A DNA stretch of 64,000 nt from a bacterium (GCA_021787665.1 JAJYLN010000002.1:189580-253579), one strand, 5' to 3'. Shown: positions 28,210 through 38,900, numbered from the stretch's first letter. Notes: a model not told the origin generated them from the sequence alone. Numbers and translations are program-made.

Positions 28210-29071
28210 TTGTCTACTTTGTAATTCCACTCATATTAAAACATTGCCGAGCTATGGCTCTTCCAATCTGGTCAGGTGCGCTGATTGCAGATTTGTCTTT
28301 TCCCAACGTAAGCCATCCGAAATCGAATTACTCGAATACTATAAGAAATATCCCGTTACAACGGCCTGTCAATCGACTATCACTATAAAACGATATAACG
28401 AATTATTGGACACCTTCGAGAAGTTTCGCAAGCACAACAATATAATAGATATCGGCTGCGGTGAAGGCTATTTCCTGGAAGCTGCCAAGAAAAGAAACTG
28501 GAATGTCTATGGAACAGAAATCTCCGACGTTAAGGTTTCAATATGCAAAGAGAAGGGAATACGTATCCTGCAAGGTCGCTTGAATCCGGCCAGTTATCAA
28601 AAAGAATTCTTCGATGTGATTCGATCATCGGAGGTCATTGAGCATATTAACTATCCCGTAGAAGAAATAACGAATTTTCAAACCTTACTACGTCGGGGAG
28701 GTGCGTTGTATTTAACAACGCCAAATTTTGGTTCTCTGTCGAGGATGTTACTTGGCGAGAAGTGGAGTGTTATCGAGTATCCCGAGCATCTCTGTTATTA
28801 CACGCCTCAGACTATGTCCTTCCTCCTCGGAAGAGCCGGCTTAAGGCCTATCTCTATCCGCACAACAGGTCTGTCTGTTACAAGGCTAAGAACAGGTATA
28901 AAAGGTGATAATAAAATCCCGTCCAGGAAGGATTCTATAATAAATGATGAAAAATTGAGAGAGTTGTCAGAAAATAAAATATTATTGAGGATGGCCCGCT
29001 ATGCAGTAAATCTACTGCTGACTTCTTGCACGTTGGGCGATACTATAAAAATAATGGCGGTAAAAGTTTAG
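28196..29071 (+). CDS. Class I SAM-dependent methyltransferase with zinc ribbon
   Basis: CLLCNSTHIKTLPSYGSSNLVRCADCRFVFS; IIDIGCGEGYFLEAAKKRNWNVYGTEIS; IRSSEVIEHINYPVEEITNF. Confidence 0.9.
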   Translation: MLHHSCLLCNSTHIKTLPSYGSSNLVRCADCRFVFSQRKPSEIELLEYYKKYPVTTACQSTITIKRYNELLDTFEKFRKHNNIIDIGCGEGYFLEAAKKRNWNVYGTEISDVKVSICKEKGIRILQGRLNPASYQKEFFDVIRSSEVIEHINYPVEEITNFQTLLRRGGALYLTTPNFGSLSRMLLGEKWSVIEYPEHLCYYTPQTMSFLLGRAGLRPISIRTTGLSVTRLRTGIKGDNKIPSRKDSIINDEKLRELSENKILLRMARYAVNLLLTSCTLGDTIKIMAVKV

Positions 29072-29127
29072 AATGCAAAGCGTGTGTGATAGTTGGCAGC
29101 ACGTTGGATGAAAAGGCATGCGATAAC

Positions 29128-31722
29128 ATGACGATTCCAATCACCAAGCGTCCGCTGCTGTTCATTGTCGACGGCAGTACCTATATTTTCCGGGCATACC
29201 ATGCGCTGCCACCACTGACGAGCAAGAAGGGCATACCCACGAACGCGGTCTATGGTTACACGAACATGCTGGTCAAGACGGTGGAGCAGTATAGGCCGGA
29301 CTACTTCGTCGTTGTTTTCGACTCGAAGGGTCCCACGTTCCGGGACCAGATCGACGCACAGTACAAGGCGAACCGGGGCGCCGCACCGGACGATCTGTCG
29401 GCACAGTTTCCCTATATCTTCGAGATCACGGATGCCCTGGGCATCCAGCGCCTGTCCAGCGAGGGCTACGAGGCAGACGACGTCATAGCCACGCTAGCCG
29501 ACCGGGCAACGACGTCGGGCTTCGGGGTCGTTATCGTGGGTACCGACAAGGACCTTATGTCCATGATCCGGGACGACGTCGTCATGCTGGACACGATGAA
29601 GGACCAGTGGATAACGTCCCGGGAAGTCTCTGAGAAGTTCGGCGTAAGCCCTTCACAGATAACTGAGTTCCTGATGCTGACGGGCGACAGCGTCGACAAT
29701 ATTAAAGGTGTACAGGGCATCGGAAAGAAGACCGCCATGGAACTGCTTGTGAAGTATAACAATGTCGAAGGCATCTATGAGCATATCGATGACATCGCCA
29801 GCAAGCGTGTCACGACAGCTCTCATGGACGGGAAGCAACGCCTCTATGACATCACGAGGCAGCTCGTCCAGCTCAGGCATGACGTGCCTGTCGCTATCGA
29901 TCTCGGCTCGTTCAAAATGCCGGCATCGCTGTTCAGTTCTTTGAGTCCGGAGCACCGGGACAGGCTCATGAGGCTGTTTTCAGAGTTCGAATTCCGCAGG
30001 CTCATCGACAGGCTCGGCAAGGTAGAGGTGCGGTTCGACTTTCGGGAGGTCCGCTCTGTCGATGAGATCGGGGATGCATTGAGGGATGAGGCGGAAGTAT
30101 CGCTCACACTCATGGACCATGAAATGGGTATGTATGCAGGTAATGCATACTACATCGGCAATGCGGGCATCGATGCTATAAAGCGGGTGATGTTGCTCGA
30201 CCGCAGGCTTGTCGTCCATGATGCAAAGGCGTTGCACAGGCTTTGCATTAAACACGCTATAACATTAAAGACATCGTTGTTTTCAGTCGAGCTTGCAGCG
30301 TATCTCTGTAACCCGGAAGCGAAGAGCTATTCCCTGGAATCGCTCGCGCTTTCCGAGCTTGGCGAGGAACTGCCGGCTATAGCAGCAAAAGACATCGATA
30401 AGAACAACACGATGTTCGCAAAGCAACAGGGCAGGGGGGCCTATCTTGCAAAAGGCGCTGCGCTGCTGGAGAAGCTCGCCCGGTCGTATATGCAGAGACT
30501 GAGACAGGACGGTCTGGAGCCGCTGTTCGAGAAGGTGGAGATGCCGCTGTCCCGTGTGCTCGCCATGATGGAGCATACCGGCATCCGTGTGGACCAGGCC
30601 TACCTGGCCGGGCTTTCGGCAAGCTTCGACACCCAGTTAAAAGACTTGCTGTCGAAGATGCAGTCATACGTGTCGCACACGTTCAACCCGGACTCGCCGA
30701 AGCAGATAGCCTCGATCCTGTTCGAGGACATGGGGCTGCCCGGGGCAAAGAAGACAAAGACCGGCTACTCCACGGACAGCGAGGTCCTTGCTGGGCTGAG
30801 CGACAGGCATCCCTTTGTAAAATACCTCCTCGAATACCGGGGCATCGCGAAGCTCAAGAACGGCTTCGTGGATACGCTGCCCTCGTTCGTCGACCCGGGC
30901 ACCGGCAGGATACACACGAACTTCATCCAGACTGGCGCTGCGACAGGCAGACTTGCGAGCAGCGAGCCGAACCTCCAGAACATACCGGTAAGGGACGAGC
31001 GGGGCAGGATGATACGGAGGGCCTTTATCGCAGACGAGGGGTATTCGATACTCAGCGCTGACTACTCCCAAATAGAACTCAGAATCATGGCACACCTCTC
31101 GTCGGACGAGGCACTGATGGAAGCCTTTCTCCACAACCAGGACGTCCACACGACGACGGCGTCAGGCGTATTCAAGACGCCTGTCCCGGACGTCACGCCG
31201 CAGATGCGGAACCGTGCGAAGGTGATAAACTTCGGGATCCTGTACGGCATGTCGGCATACGGGCTTTCGAAGCAGCTCGGCGTGCCTCCTGAGGAGGCAC
31301 AGCTGATCATAGACGCATACTTCAGCGAGTACCGGGGCGTTAAGAATTACATCGACGACATACTCAACGGTGTGCGGCAGACAGGTTACGTCGGCACGAT
31401 ACTCGGCAGACGTCGGTACATACCCAAGACCCTGGACAACCCGGCATACCAGCGGATAGCCATCAACACGCCTGTTCAGGGTAGCGCTGCGGACCTGATC
31501 AAGGTAGCCATGCTGCGGGTGGACGATATGATACAGCGGCAAGGATACGATGCGCAGATGCTACTCCAAATCCATGACGAGCTGCTGTTCGAGGTAAGGG
31601 ACGAGCAGATAGGGCCTTTCTCGGCTGCTGTAAAGGAGCAGATGGAGGGCGCGCTAAAGCTGCTCGTGCCCCTGCGGGTGTCCATCAGTCACGGCAAGAC
31701 ATGGGCAGACACGAAGGAGTAG
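29128..31722 (+). CDS. polA: DNA polymerase I
   Basis: 5'-3' exonuclease N-domain (LFIVDGSTYIFRAYHALP, GDSVDNIKGVQGIGKKTAMELL); polymerase motifs (SADYSQIELRIMAHLS, RNRAKVINFGILYGMSAYGLS, QIHDELLFEV). Confidence 0.95.
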   Translation: MTIPITKRPLLFIVDGSTYIFRAYHALPPLTSKKGIPTNAVYGYTNMLVKTVEQYRPDYFVVVFDSKGPTFRDQIDAQYKANRGAAPDDLSAQFPYIFEITDALGIQRLSSEGYEADDVIATLADRATTSGFGVVIVGTDKDLMSMIRDDVVMLDTMKDQWITSREVSEKFGVSPSQITEFLMLTGDSVDNIKGVQGIGKKTAMELLVKYNNVEGIYEHIDDIASKRVTTALMDGKQRLYDITRQLVQLRHDVPVAIDLGSFKMPASLFSSLSPEHRDRLMRLFSEFEFRRLIDRLGKVEVRFDFREVRSVDEIGDALRDEAEVSLTLMDHEMGMYAGNAYYIGNAGIDAIKRVMLLDRRLVVHDAKALHRLCIKHAITLKTSLFSVELAAYLCNPEAKSYSLESLALSELGEELPAIAAKDIDKNNTMFAKQQGRGAYLAKGAALLEKLARSYMQRLRQDGLEPLFEKVEMPLSRVLAMMEHTGIRVDQAYLAGLSASFDTQLKDLLSKMQSYVSHTFNPDSPKQIASILFEDMGLPGAKKTKTGYSTDSEVLAGLSDRHPFVKYLLEYRGIAKLKNGFVDTLPSFVDPGTGRIHTNFIQTGAATGRLASSEPNLQNIPVRDERGRMIRRAFIADEGYSILSADYSQIELRIMAHLSSDEALMEAFLHNQDVHTTTASGVFKTPVPDVTPQMRNRAKVINFGILYGMSAYGLSKQLGVPPEEAQLIIDAYFSEYRGVKNYIDDILNGVRQTGYVGTILGRRRYIPKTLDNPAYQRIAINTPVQGSAADLIKVAMLRVDDMIQRQGYDAQMLLQIHDELLFEVRDEQIGPFSAAVKEQMEGALKLLVPLRVSISHGKTWADTKE

Positions 31723-31729
31723 ACTTACG

Positions 31730-34144
31730 TCACCAAATCGCCATGCCGATCGTTACCAGCAGCACCAGGACCGATACGCTCAGTCCGAGGTAGAATAATT
31801 TCGGGGTATAGGAGATAACGGCGGTATAGGTCCCTTTCGGCAGCTTTATTCCCTGGAAAAGGTAGTTTACGTGATACAGCCGTACTTCTCTGCCGTTTAT
31901 CGAGGCGTGCCATCCGGGATAGGAGGGCTCGTTTATGACGAGGAAGCCCTTTGTGGCGGCTTGCACCTCTACGACGTGCCGGCCCGGCACGTCGGTTGTT
32001 CTCGAGATCCTGATCCCGGCGGTATCGAGCCCTCCCTGCTCATGTATGCCGGTCACGATGGCGGTATGCAGGAGCTGTCTGCTGCGGGTTGACAGGATAG
32101 AGAGTGCCTGCCCGTCTGTTGCTACGGGTTGTACGGCCTCGGCAGGGTAGATAAGCGGCTTTGCCGATACATTCTCCCATAAGGAGATTCCGTTGTCCGA
32201 GACTATGGGCCTGTAATAGGCGCTGTACGGATCGGGCATCGGTTTCGTTGATGCCGGCGTGGAGATAGACGTTGCCTCTGCCGAGTTAAGGATAAGATAC
32301 CTTATGCCGGCAAGGCCCGCGATAACAGGGTCCGGCACGCCCGGCAAGTTGTAGTATTCCCCGCTTGCATCAGGCCTGAGGATACGGCCGGGGAACAGCA
32401 CGGACAGGAAGTCCTCGTACCTTTTTGAGACGACGATATCAAATCCCCTGAAATCCCTGAGGCCATACAGCAACCCGCTGTTTGGCCTGATGAGCTCGGT
32501 ATTTGTATAAAATGTATAGTTATCCGAGCCAACATGCTGCAAGGTATCGACTATCTTGTTTTTTGGTTTTAAGCTAATCGAAGTAAGAAGGGGGTTATAT
32601 CCCATGCCGAACATGCCGTAGAGAAAGAGGTCTGCTACACTCAATACCATAAGGCACATACCCGTCATTTTTGCCCCGGTTAGCCCGGAGTCGAGAAGCA
32701 TGAACAGGACTGCAAGCACGTAGAGTATGAGCCCAATCATGGTCATGCCGCTTATCCCTATATCGACAGGGCTGAAGCTTTTAATCCACACTATCGTATG
32801 GTTGAGCACGGACAGGGATGGGGTCATGTCGAATTTTCCGGCAACGATAAAGGCTGCAGCAATCAGAGTGAGTGCTATCGCAGTTATGGCACGGGGCTTG
32901 CTGCGCATGCGTCCATTGCGGAGATAGAGCGCGTTTAAGCCAAAGCCGGCAAGTACGGACAGGCTGAATTCCGTAACGGCCATAAATCTGAAGGCGCCAC
33001 CGAGCCGTATGATAGGTATCTTGAGGAGCCACGAGAAGGGCGGGATCACATAGCTTATGCCTGTGGTCACGATCGCGGTCATCAGAAATGGCAGAACGGC
33101 TCTCTTGTGACGTCGTACGGTAAGTATCGAGAACAGCGCGAGCATCAGGGATATTACCCCGATGTAGGTGGTAGATTGATGGAGCATCGGCATGCCTCCT
33201 TCTCTTAAGAAATAGAAGAGGGGCGTCACCCACATGGTGAGCGTCCATAGCGCCATGCTGCGCAGCACCTGCACGGACGTGGACCTGAGATAGTATGGCT
33301 CGCTCTTGAGGATAACATCGAGGAATGGAACAAGCTGGACGGATGCAAGCAGATAGCCGGCAGCCAGTCCTGCGATTATGATGAGGATTATCTTTGCCCT
33401 GCCGGTGGATGCCATCGCTGTCGAGCCGCTGGTAGCAGGCCCCTCAGCCAGCGGCGGTGTCAAGACGACCACTCTTGCCAGCATATATAGTACCAGGCCG
33501 ATACTGCCGACAATGGTGGTCTCTGCATGGCCGGACAGGAGGGACAGCCCCACCGAGATTATGAGCCCGGACAATACCCCTGCTATGCGCCTGCCGCTTT
33601 CCGCGTTCCGTGCCAGCCTTTCGGAGAAATAAAAGAACCACGGTATGAAGCTGCCGGCATCCGATGCCGTGTGATGGATATGGAACGTCATCATGAACGC
33701 CGAGAATACCCATGTTATGCTTCCCAGAAGGCATGCATTCATATTTAACGAGAGGAGATCCAGCAGCAGGAACATACCCAGGCCCGTTATGATAAGCTTG
33801 AGGAGCGAGGCAACGAGCAGGCCGCTGGAGAATGGGAAAGGCAGGGCAGCGATGTTGTAGGGGGAGAGGACGGCGCTCTGATCGTCAGCAAAGAACGGCG
33901 CCCCGCCGAATATGTAGGGGTCCCAGAACGGGAAATGGCCGCTGTGCATCTGGTCGTAATAGAGCTTTCTGAAAGGAGTATAGATCAGGTGAAGGTTGTC
34001 CTGCTGTGCGCTCCCGGCAAGGAGCGTCCGCCTGTACTCGTTCAGCAGCTTTACGGAATTATGCTGCAGGAACAGGGACGGCAGGAAAAACAGGAATATC
34101 GCCCCCAGCAATAGTGATATGCCGTACCATCGTCTCATTGGCAA
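31730..34144 (-). CDS. YfhO-family large membrane protein (paralogue of 14646..17063)
   Basis: FPFWDPYIFGGAPFFADDQSAVLSPYNI...; C-term EPSYPGWHASINGREVRLYHVNYLFQGIKLPKGTYTAVISY. Confidence 0.8.
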   Translation of the reverse strand: MPMRRWYGISLLLGAIFLFFLPSLFLQHNSVKLLNEYRRTLLAGSAQQDNLHLIYTPFRKLYYDQMHSGHFPFWDPYIFGGAPFFADDQSAVLSPYNIAALPFPFSSGLLVASLLKLIITGLGMFLLLDLLSLNMNACLLGSITWVFSAFMMTFHIHHTASDAGSFIPWFFYFSERLARNAESGRRIAGVLSGLIISVGLSLLSGHAETTIVGSIGLVLYMLARVVVLTPPLAEGPATSGSTAMASTGRAKIILIIIAGLAAGYLLASVQLVPFLDVILKSEPYYLRSTSVQVLRSMALWTLTMWVTPLFYFLREGGMPMLHQSTTYIGVISLMLALFSILTVRRHKRAVLPFLMTAIVTTGISYVIPPFSWLLKIPIIRLGGAFRFMAVTEFSLSVLAGFGLNALYLRNGRMRSKPRAITAIALTLIAAAFIVAGKFDMTPSLSVLNHTIVWIKSFSPVDIGISGMTMIGLILYVLAVLFMLLDSGLTGAKMTGMCLMVLSVADLFLYGMFGMGYNPLLTSISLKPKNKIVDTLQHVGSDNYTFYTNTELIRPNSGLLYGLRDFRGFDIVVSKRYEDFLSVLFPGRILRPDASGEYYNLPGVPDPVIAGLAGIRYLILNSAEATSISTPASTKPMPDPYSAYYRPIVSDNGISLWENVSAKPLIYPAEAVQPVATDGQALSILSTRSRQLLHTAIVTGIHEQGGLDTAGIRISRTTDVPGRHVVEVQAATKGFLVINEPSYPGWHASINGREVRLYHVNYLFQGIKLPKGTYTAVISYTPKLFYLGLSVSVLVLLVTIGMAIW

Positions 34145-34285
34145 TGCTTATTATACCAATGGCCGGCAAATTACAATGGCTTGTGGTAAAAAAAGGAGCT
34201 TTCGAGGATGCAAAGAGGGGCCAGCCGCCTCTGGCAGCGGGCCTATGTGTGGGGTAGTTCATCTGCGTGGAAGAAAATAGGCAGC

Positions 34286-34555
34286 TTACTTTCTGCTTAT
34301 CCTTGCTACGATTCCTATGTCCTTTGACGTAAAGAGTACTTCTTTTCCGCTCATTGCCTGGATCGTATCCGCGAAGATCACCGCGCGGCTCAGCCCCGGC
34401 CAGTTGGATAGATCGAGTAACATCCACCCGTACTCGTCCTTGAATATGAACTTGGACAGCAGTTTTTCGGATATCTTGTCTATCGCGCACTTGACGGTGT
34501 GGCGGTGCTTGTCAGTTATTACCGTAATGTTATTCACGATTAGCCTCCTCCTCAT
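34286..34555 (-). CDS. Hypothetical protein
   Basis: MRRRLIVNNITVITDKHRHTVKCAIDKISEKLLSKFIFKDEYGWMLLDLSNWPGLSRAVIFADTIQAM..., internal start in ORF 34286..34633. Confidence 0.45.
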   Translation of the reverse strand: MRRRLIVNNITVITDKHRHTVKCAIDKISEKLLSKFIFKDEYGWMLLDLSNWPGLSRAVIFADTIQAMSGKEVLFTSKDIGIVARISRK

Positions 34556-34565
34556 GGGTTGTGTA

Positions 34566-34838
34566 TTAGTAATGAAGTACTCCCTCAAGCAAGGTCTCAC
34601 CCACATGTTTCTCAGCATCGAGCCCATAGGCAAATTTCACCTTCTGTCCGCTGATGCTTGGTGAGATCTCTCCGTCGGTGCCCTCCATGAATTTTAATAC
34701 ACGCGAGCCTGCTTCACCTTCTTCTATCCCGAGTGGTATTGGCTCAAGCGTTACCTTTCCTCCAAATCCCGTTTCTCTTCCCACAGATGCCAGAAAATAA
34801 TACTGCCCGTCTTTCACGACCTTAACGATAAGCCACAT
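34566..34838 (-). CDS. Hypothetical protein
   Basis: 90 aa ORF preceded by a purine-rich ribosome-binding site-like stretch (minus strand aggaggtagcc). Confidence 0.5.
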   Translation of the reverse strand: MWLIVKVVKDGQYYFLASVGRETGFGGKVTLEPIPLGIEEGEAGSRVLKFMEGTDGEISPSISGQKVKFAYGLDAEKHVGETLLEGVLHY

Positions 34839-35127
34839 GGCTACCTCCTCATAAAAAATGTAAATCTTTTACACAAGCTCAACTACACTTTAATAGTAAG
34901 GCACCTTATGTGCCAGAATGATTGTCTAAATATTCCCCTTTAATATCAATGTATTTGCAGAAATGAACCGACGTTTTACCTTGACATATTCGGCCAGTAA
35001 TGACCGATAAAAATATTGAACTCATGGAAGGTGACAGCCACTGTCGTCTTCTGTCTCTGTAAAAATAAAATCCGAATGAATCGGACATTGCAGACCGCTT
35101 TATGCAGCGAAAAGCTCTACGTGGCCG

Positions 35128-36192
35128 TTATTTCTTCCTGAAAAGCTTCAGGTATTCGCCATAGCCATCTTTTTGCAGGTCTTCCTTTGGTATAAACCTC
35201 AGGGCAGCGGAGTTAATACAGTAGCGCAGGCCCGTTGGCTTTGGCCCGTCGTCAAAGACATGGCCCAGGTGCGAACCGGAGGTGCTGTCAACCTCTGTCC
35301 TGACCATGAAATGGCTCGTGTCCGTCTTTTCGACGATGTTGCCGGGCTCCAGCGGCCTTGTAAAGCTTGGCCAGCCCGTGCCGGAGTCGAACTTGTCCGT
35401 CGAGCTGAACAGCGGCTCCCCGGAGACGATGTCCACATAGATGCCTTCCCTATGGTTGTTCCAGTAGGCGTTGTCGAAGGGCTTCTCGGTACCGCACTCC
35501 TGCGTGACCCTGTACTGGAGGGGGGTGAGATCTTTTTTAAGCTCTGCCTTCGATTGCTTCTTCTCCTTCCAGTGCTTCTCGATGTACGCGTCACGCCCGG
35601 ACCCGAGCCGGTAGATCTCGTAGCGCAGTGGGTTCTTCTGGTAAAAGTCCTGTTGGTATGCCTCGGCAGGGAAGAAGTTCGTGAACGGTATGATCCTGGT
35701 GACGATCGGCTTGTCAAAGTGCCATTCCCTGGCAATCTCTTCCTTCGACTCCTCCGCTAGGCGCCTCTCTTCATCGGTCCGGTAGAAGATGGCAGTCCGA
35801 TACTGTGGCCCCCTGTCGACGAACTGACCGCCGCCGTCGGTTGGATCGATCTGCCTCCAGTAGACAGGGAGCAGGGCTTTGTACGAGACCTTTGCCGGGT
35901 CGTACGTTACCTGGATCGCCTCGTAGTAGCCCGTTGTTCCGGTCGATACCTCCTCGTACGTGGGATTTTTCGTTGTGCCGCCAGCGTAGCCTGATACGAC
36001 GCTGACAACACCGTCGAGGTGCTCGAACGGCGATACCATGCACCAGAAGCACCCGCCCGCGAACGTGGCAGTCTCCAGCTTTTTCGCAGGGGAGGCGCCC
36101 CGGTCTCCCTGGTCTTGCGTCGGTGCAAGCACCGACGCCGCGAGCATTATTACCATGCTGATTGCCGTCACGATGAGCAATGCCTTCACCAT
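35128..36192 (-). CDS. msrAB: Bifunctional methionine sulfoxide reductase MsrA-MsrB, N-terminally anchored/exported
   Basis: Msr[21 protein letters not shown]...; Msr[12 protein letters not shown]...[30 protein letters not shown]-terminal TM. Confidence 0.93.
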   Translation of the reverse strand: MVKALLIVTAISMVIMLAASVLAPTQDQGDRGASPAKKLETATFAGGCFWCMVSPFEHLDGVVSVVSGYAGGTTKNPTYEEVSTGTTGYYEAIQVTYDPAKVSYKALLPVYWRQIDPTDGGGQFVDRGPQYRTAIFYRTDEERRLAEESKEEIAREWHFDKPIVTRIIPFTNFFPAEAYQQDFYQKNPLRYEIYRLGSGRDAYIEKHWKEKKQSKAELKKDLTPLQYRVTQECGTEKPFDNAYWNNHREGIYVDIVSGEPLFSSTDKFDSGTGWPSFTRPLEPGNIVEKTDTSHFMVRTEVDSTSGSHLGHVFDDGPKPTGLRYCINSAALRFIPKEDLQKDGYGEYLKLFRKK

Positions 36193-36354
36193 ACCATAAT
36201 CATGTGTACCACTAAGATCGGGGTCAAGGGGAGGGATTTTAAATAAGATTGAACATCATAAAAAGTACGAACAGATTTTGGTTTAAGAATTGATAATCGC
36301 CCACGTCGTGCACAATGTATCGTAGTAGAACAAATTTGGTTTGCGGATTGATTG

Positions 36355-36380
36355 AAGGAGGTAAGGGAAGGAGGTAAGGG
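36355..36380. repeat. Perfect 13-bp tandem duplication
   Basis: aaggaggtaaggg aaggaggtaaggg. Confidence 0.8.
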
Positions 36381-36463
36381 TTGACGCGGTGACGGGTTTC
36401 TGGTAGTTTTCGTACCTGACGTAAGAGGTAGTATACAGTGAAAGGAAGTAGTACTTTGGCGCG

Positions 36464-36739
36464 ATGCATATGAAGACGCTGTGGCTTGTGGGCCTGATTG
36501 TATTTATGCTGAACATCCCGTTCGGTTTCTGGCGGTCGAAGGTCAAGACCTTTTCCCGGCAGTGGTTTTTGGCTGTCCATGTACCGGTGCCTCTTGTTAT
36601 CGCGCTCCGCTTCATTGCTGGACTCGGCTGGAGGCTCGTGACCTTTCCGGTCCTGGTGGGAGCTTTTTTCTTCGGACAGCTCACCGGGGGGATGGTCCGG
36701 CGACTCTCTTCCAGCGTCGTAGACAAGCAAAAAGAGTAG
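36464..36739 (+). CDS. Small membrane protein
   Basis: 91 aa with hydrophobic segments LWLVGLIVFMLNIPFGFW, FPVLVGAFFFGQLTGG. Confidence 0.5.
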   Translation: MHMKTLWLVGLIVFMLNIPFGFWRSKVKTFSRQWFLAVHVPVPLVIALRFIAGLGWRLVTFPVLVGAFFFGQLTGGMVRRLSSSVVDKQKE

Positions 36740-36841
36740 CAGGATCCATACCTTTGCTACAATCGCGGCGGGCTTCATAGGTCCGGCCGGGGAGTAGTTG
36801 TGCGGTATGGAGCAGCGGTGTATACTATCTGACAGACGAAC

Positions 36842-37918
36842 ATGGCTGAACATAATCGCAAGAAATCCGTCGTCGTGGGGATGAGCGGCGGTGTCGACAG
36901 CTCGGTTGCCGCACTGCTGCTGAGAGAGCAAGGCTACGCCGTCATGGGTGTCGCCTTGAAGCTCTGGGCATACAAATCCGAAAACCCATGCTGCTCTACC
37001 GAGGACCTCGACGATGCTGCCAGGACTGCCCGACAGATCGGCATAGAGTTCAAGACACTGGACATGCAGAGCCAGTTCAGGGAGCTTGTCGTAGACCGCT
37101 ATGAAAGAGAGCTTGCCAGCGGAAGAACGCCGAACCCCTGCGTTGTCTGCAACGATCGGCTCAAGTTCGGGCTCCTGCTAGAGTATGCAATGGAGAGAGG
37201 GTATGATTATGTCTCCACCGGTCACTATGCCCGTGTTCGGTCGGACGGGCAGGGCTACCATCTCGAGAGGGCGCTTGATCCGAACAAGGACCAGTCATAC
37301 TTTCTGTTCATGCTCGATCAGCGAAGGCTTTCAAGGGTCCTGTTTCCCCTCGGGACCCTCGGAAAGGGCACGGTACGGGAGGTCGCGAGGAAGGCGGACC
37401 TCGTTTCCTGCTCCAAGAGGGACAGCCAGGAGCTCTGTTTCCTGCCGGAAGGTGGGCTTGAGGAGTTTGAAAGGGTATACGGACGCAGGGATATGCCGGA
37501 AGGGAGTATCGTGGACGAACATAACGAGGTGGTGGGACGGCACCGGGGACTGCCCTTCTATACGATAGGACAGAGGAGGGGTCTGGGCGTATATACAAGT
37601 GCACCCGTTTATGTTATACACAAAAACACTGCTGATAACAGTATCACGGTCGGCACCAGAGAGAGGCTGCTGTCCGCGGTATGCAATGTGCACGGCGTAC
37701 ATTGGATAGCGGGCACAGAGCCTTCACTACCAATGTACGCAGACGTGAAAATAAGATATAGACATACGGCAAAGAGGGCTGAGATCAGGAGAAAAGACGA
37801 TATGATTATCGTGGAATTTGAATTACCGCAGAAAGCTATTACTCCCGGACAAGCGGCGGTTTTTTACCGTGGCAGCGAGGTCCTTGGCGGAGGATGGATA
37901 GGAGAGGTAGTGCGATGA
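36842..37918 (+). CDS. mnmA: tRNA-specific 2-thiouridylase MnmA
   Basis: VVVGMSGGVDSSVAALLLREQGYAVMGVALKLW; NPCVVCNDRLKFG; DQSYFLFML; ELCFLPEG. Confidence 0.96.
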   Translation: MAEHNRKKSVVVGMSGGVDSSVAALLLREQGYAVMGVALKLWAYKSENPCCSTEDLDDAARTARQIGIEFKTLDMQSQFRELVVDRYERELASGRTPNPCVVCNDRLKFGLLLEYAMERGYDYVSTGHYARVRSDGQGYHLERALDPNKDQSYFLFMLDQRRLSRVLFPLGTLGKGTVREVARKADLVSCSKRDSQELCFLPEGGLEEFERVYGRRDMPEGSIVDEHNEVVGRHRGLPFYTIGQRRGLGVYTSAPVYVIHKNTADNSITVGTRERLLSAVCNVHGVHWIAGTEPSLPMYADVKIRYRHTAKRAEIRRKDDMIIVEFELPQKAITPGQAAVFYRGSEVLGGGWIGEVVR

Positions 37919-38412
37919 ATTTGAACAGGACGTGGAGGTCGGTATTCATGACGGCAGCGGGCATCTATATGGTCTCCCTCGTGCTCGGGCTCAGCGTTCA
38001 CAGCGCTACGCCGGACAAAGGGACAGCGGACAGCCTCAATGTTCCGGAAAGCTATGTGCAAGAGATTCAGGCTATGAAGACCATCAGCGTAGAGGATGCG
38101 TACAGTAACTATACCAGCAATACCGCCGTGTTTGTGGATACGCGGGACAACGCCGAGTATCGGGAGGGCCATATCAAGGGTGCTATCAATATACCGTACG
38201 ACAAGTTCCAGCAGGACTATCCGAAATTTAAGAGTCTGTTGTTGAAGAACAAGAAGATCATTACTTACTGTCACGGCACAGGCTGCGGACTGAGCGTGGA
38301 CGTGGCGAAAGACCTCGGGAAACGGGGGTTCACGGACGTCTATGTCATGACCGAGGGATGGCCGGGATGGATTAATGCCAACCTGCCGATAGCGGTTGGA
38401 AGGGAGCCCTGA
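37915..38412 (+). CDS. Rhodanese-like domain protein
   Basis: VFVDTRDNAEYREGHIKGAINIPYDKF...IITYCHGTGCGLSVDVAKDLGKRGFTDVYVMTEGWPGW. Confidence 0.88.
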   Translation: MNLNRTWRSVFMTAAGIYMVSLVLGLSVHSATPDKGTADSLNVPESYVQEIQAMKTISVEDAYSNYTSNTAVFVDTRDNAEYREGHIKGAINIPYDKFQQDYPKFKSLLLKNKKIITYCHGTGCGLSVDVAKDLGKRGFTDVYVMTEGWPGWINANLPIAVGREP

Positions 38413-38413
38413 T

Positions 38414-38896
38414 ATGGAAAGAAAATGTATCTTGAACTTTGCGATGCTGAAGCCCGCGGTTATCCTTGTATTGCGGATGGCCCTCGGCGCGGTGTTTATC
38501 ATAGCGGCGTACGGTAAGCTGCTCCACCCCGGAGCGCTCGTCTCTACCGTCATCAACTTCAATATCCTGCCCGCCGGCCTTGCGAAGCTCTTTGCTTATG
38601 TCCTACCGTGGGTCGAGATCATCGCAGGCAGTATGCTTATCGTCGGCATCGGCATACGCGGCGCTTCCCTGTCGCTCGGCCTGCTGCTCGTATCTTTCAT
38701 CGTCGCGATAGCGATAAACATGCACCGGGGTGTCTCGATGGAGTGCGGCTGTTTCGATATCTTCGGCATGAACGAAAAGATCGGCTCTGCGATACTGGTG
38801 AGGGACTCGCTGTTCCTCGTCGTGGTGATCGTATTCCTTTTCACCAGGGACTTCGTACTGAGCATAGATAGCTATCTGGAGAAGAGGGTGCGGTAA
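38414..38896 (+). CDS. MauE/DoxX-like membrane protein
   Basis: LRMALGAVFIIAAYGKLLHPGALVSTVINFNILPAGLAKLFAYVLPWVEIIAGSMLIVGIGIRGASLSLGLLL. Confidence 0.8.
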   Translation: MERKCILNFAMLKPAVILVLRMALGAVFIIAAYGKLLHPGALVSTVINFNILPAGLAKLFAYVLPWVEIIAGSMLIVGIGIRGASLSLGLLLVSFIVAIAINMHRGVSMECGCFDIFGMNEKIGSAILVRDSLFLVVVIVFLFTRDFVLSIDSYLEKRVR

Positions 38897-38900
38897 CCGC

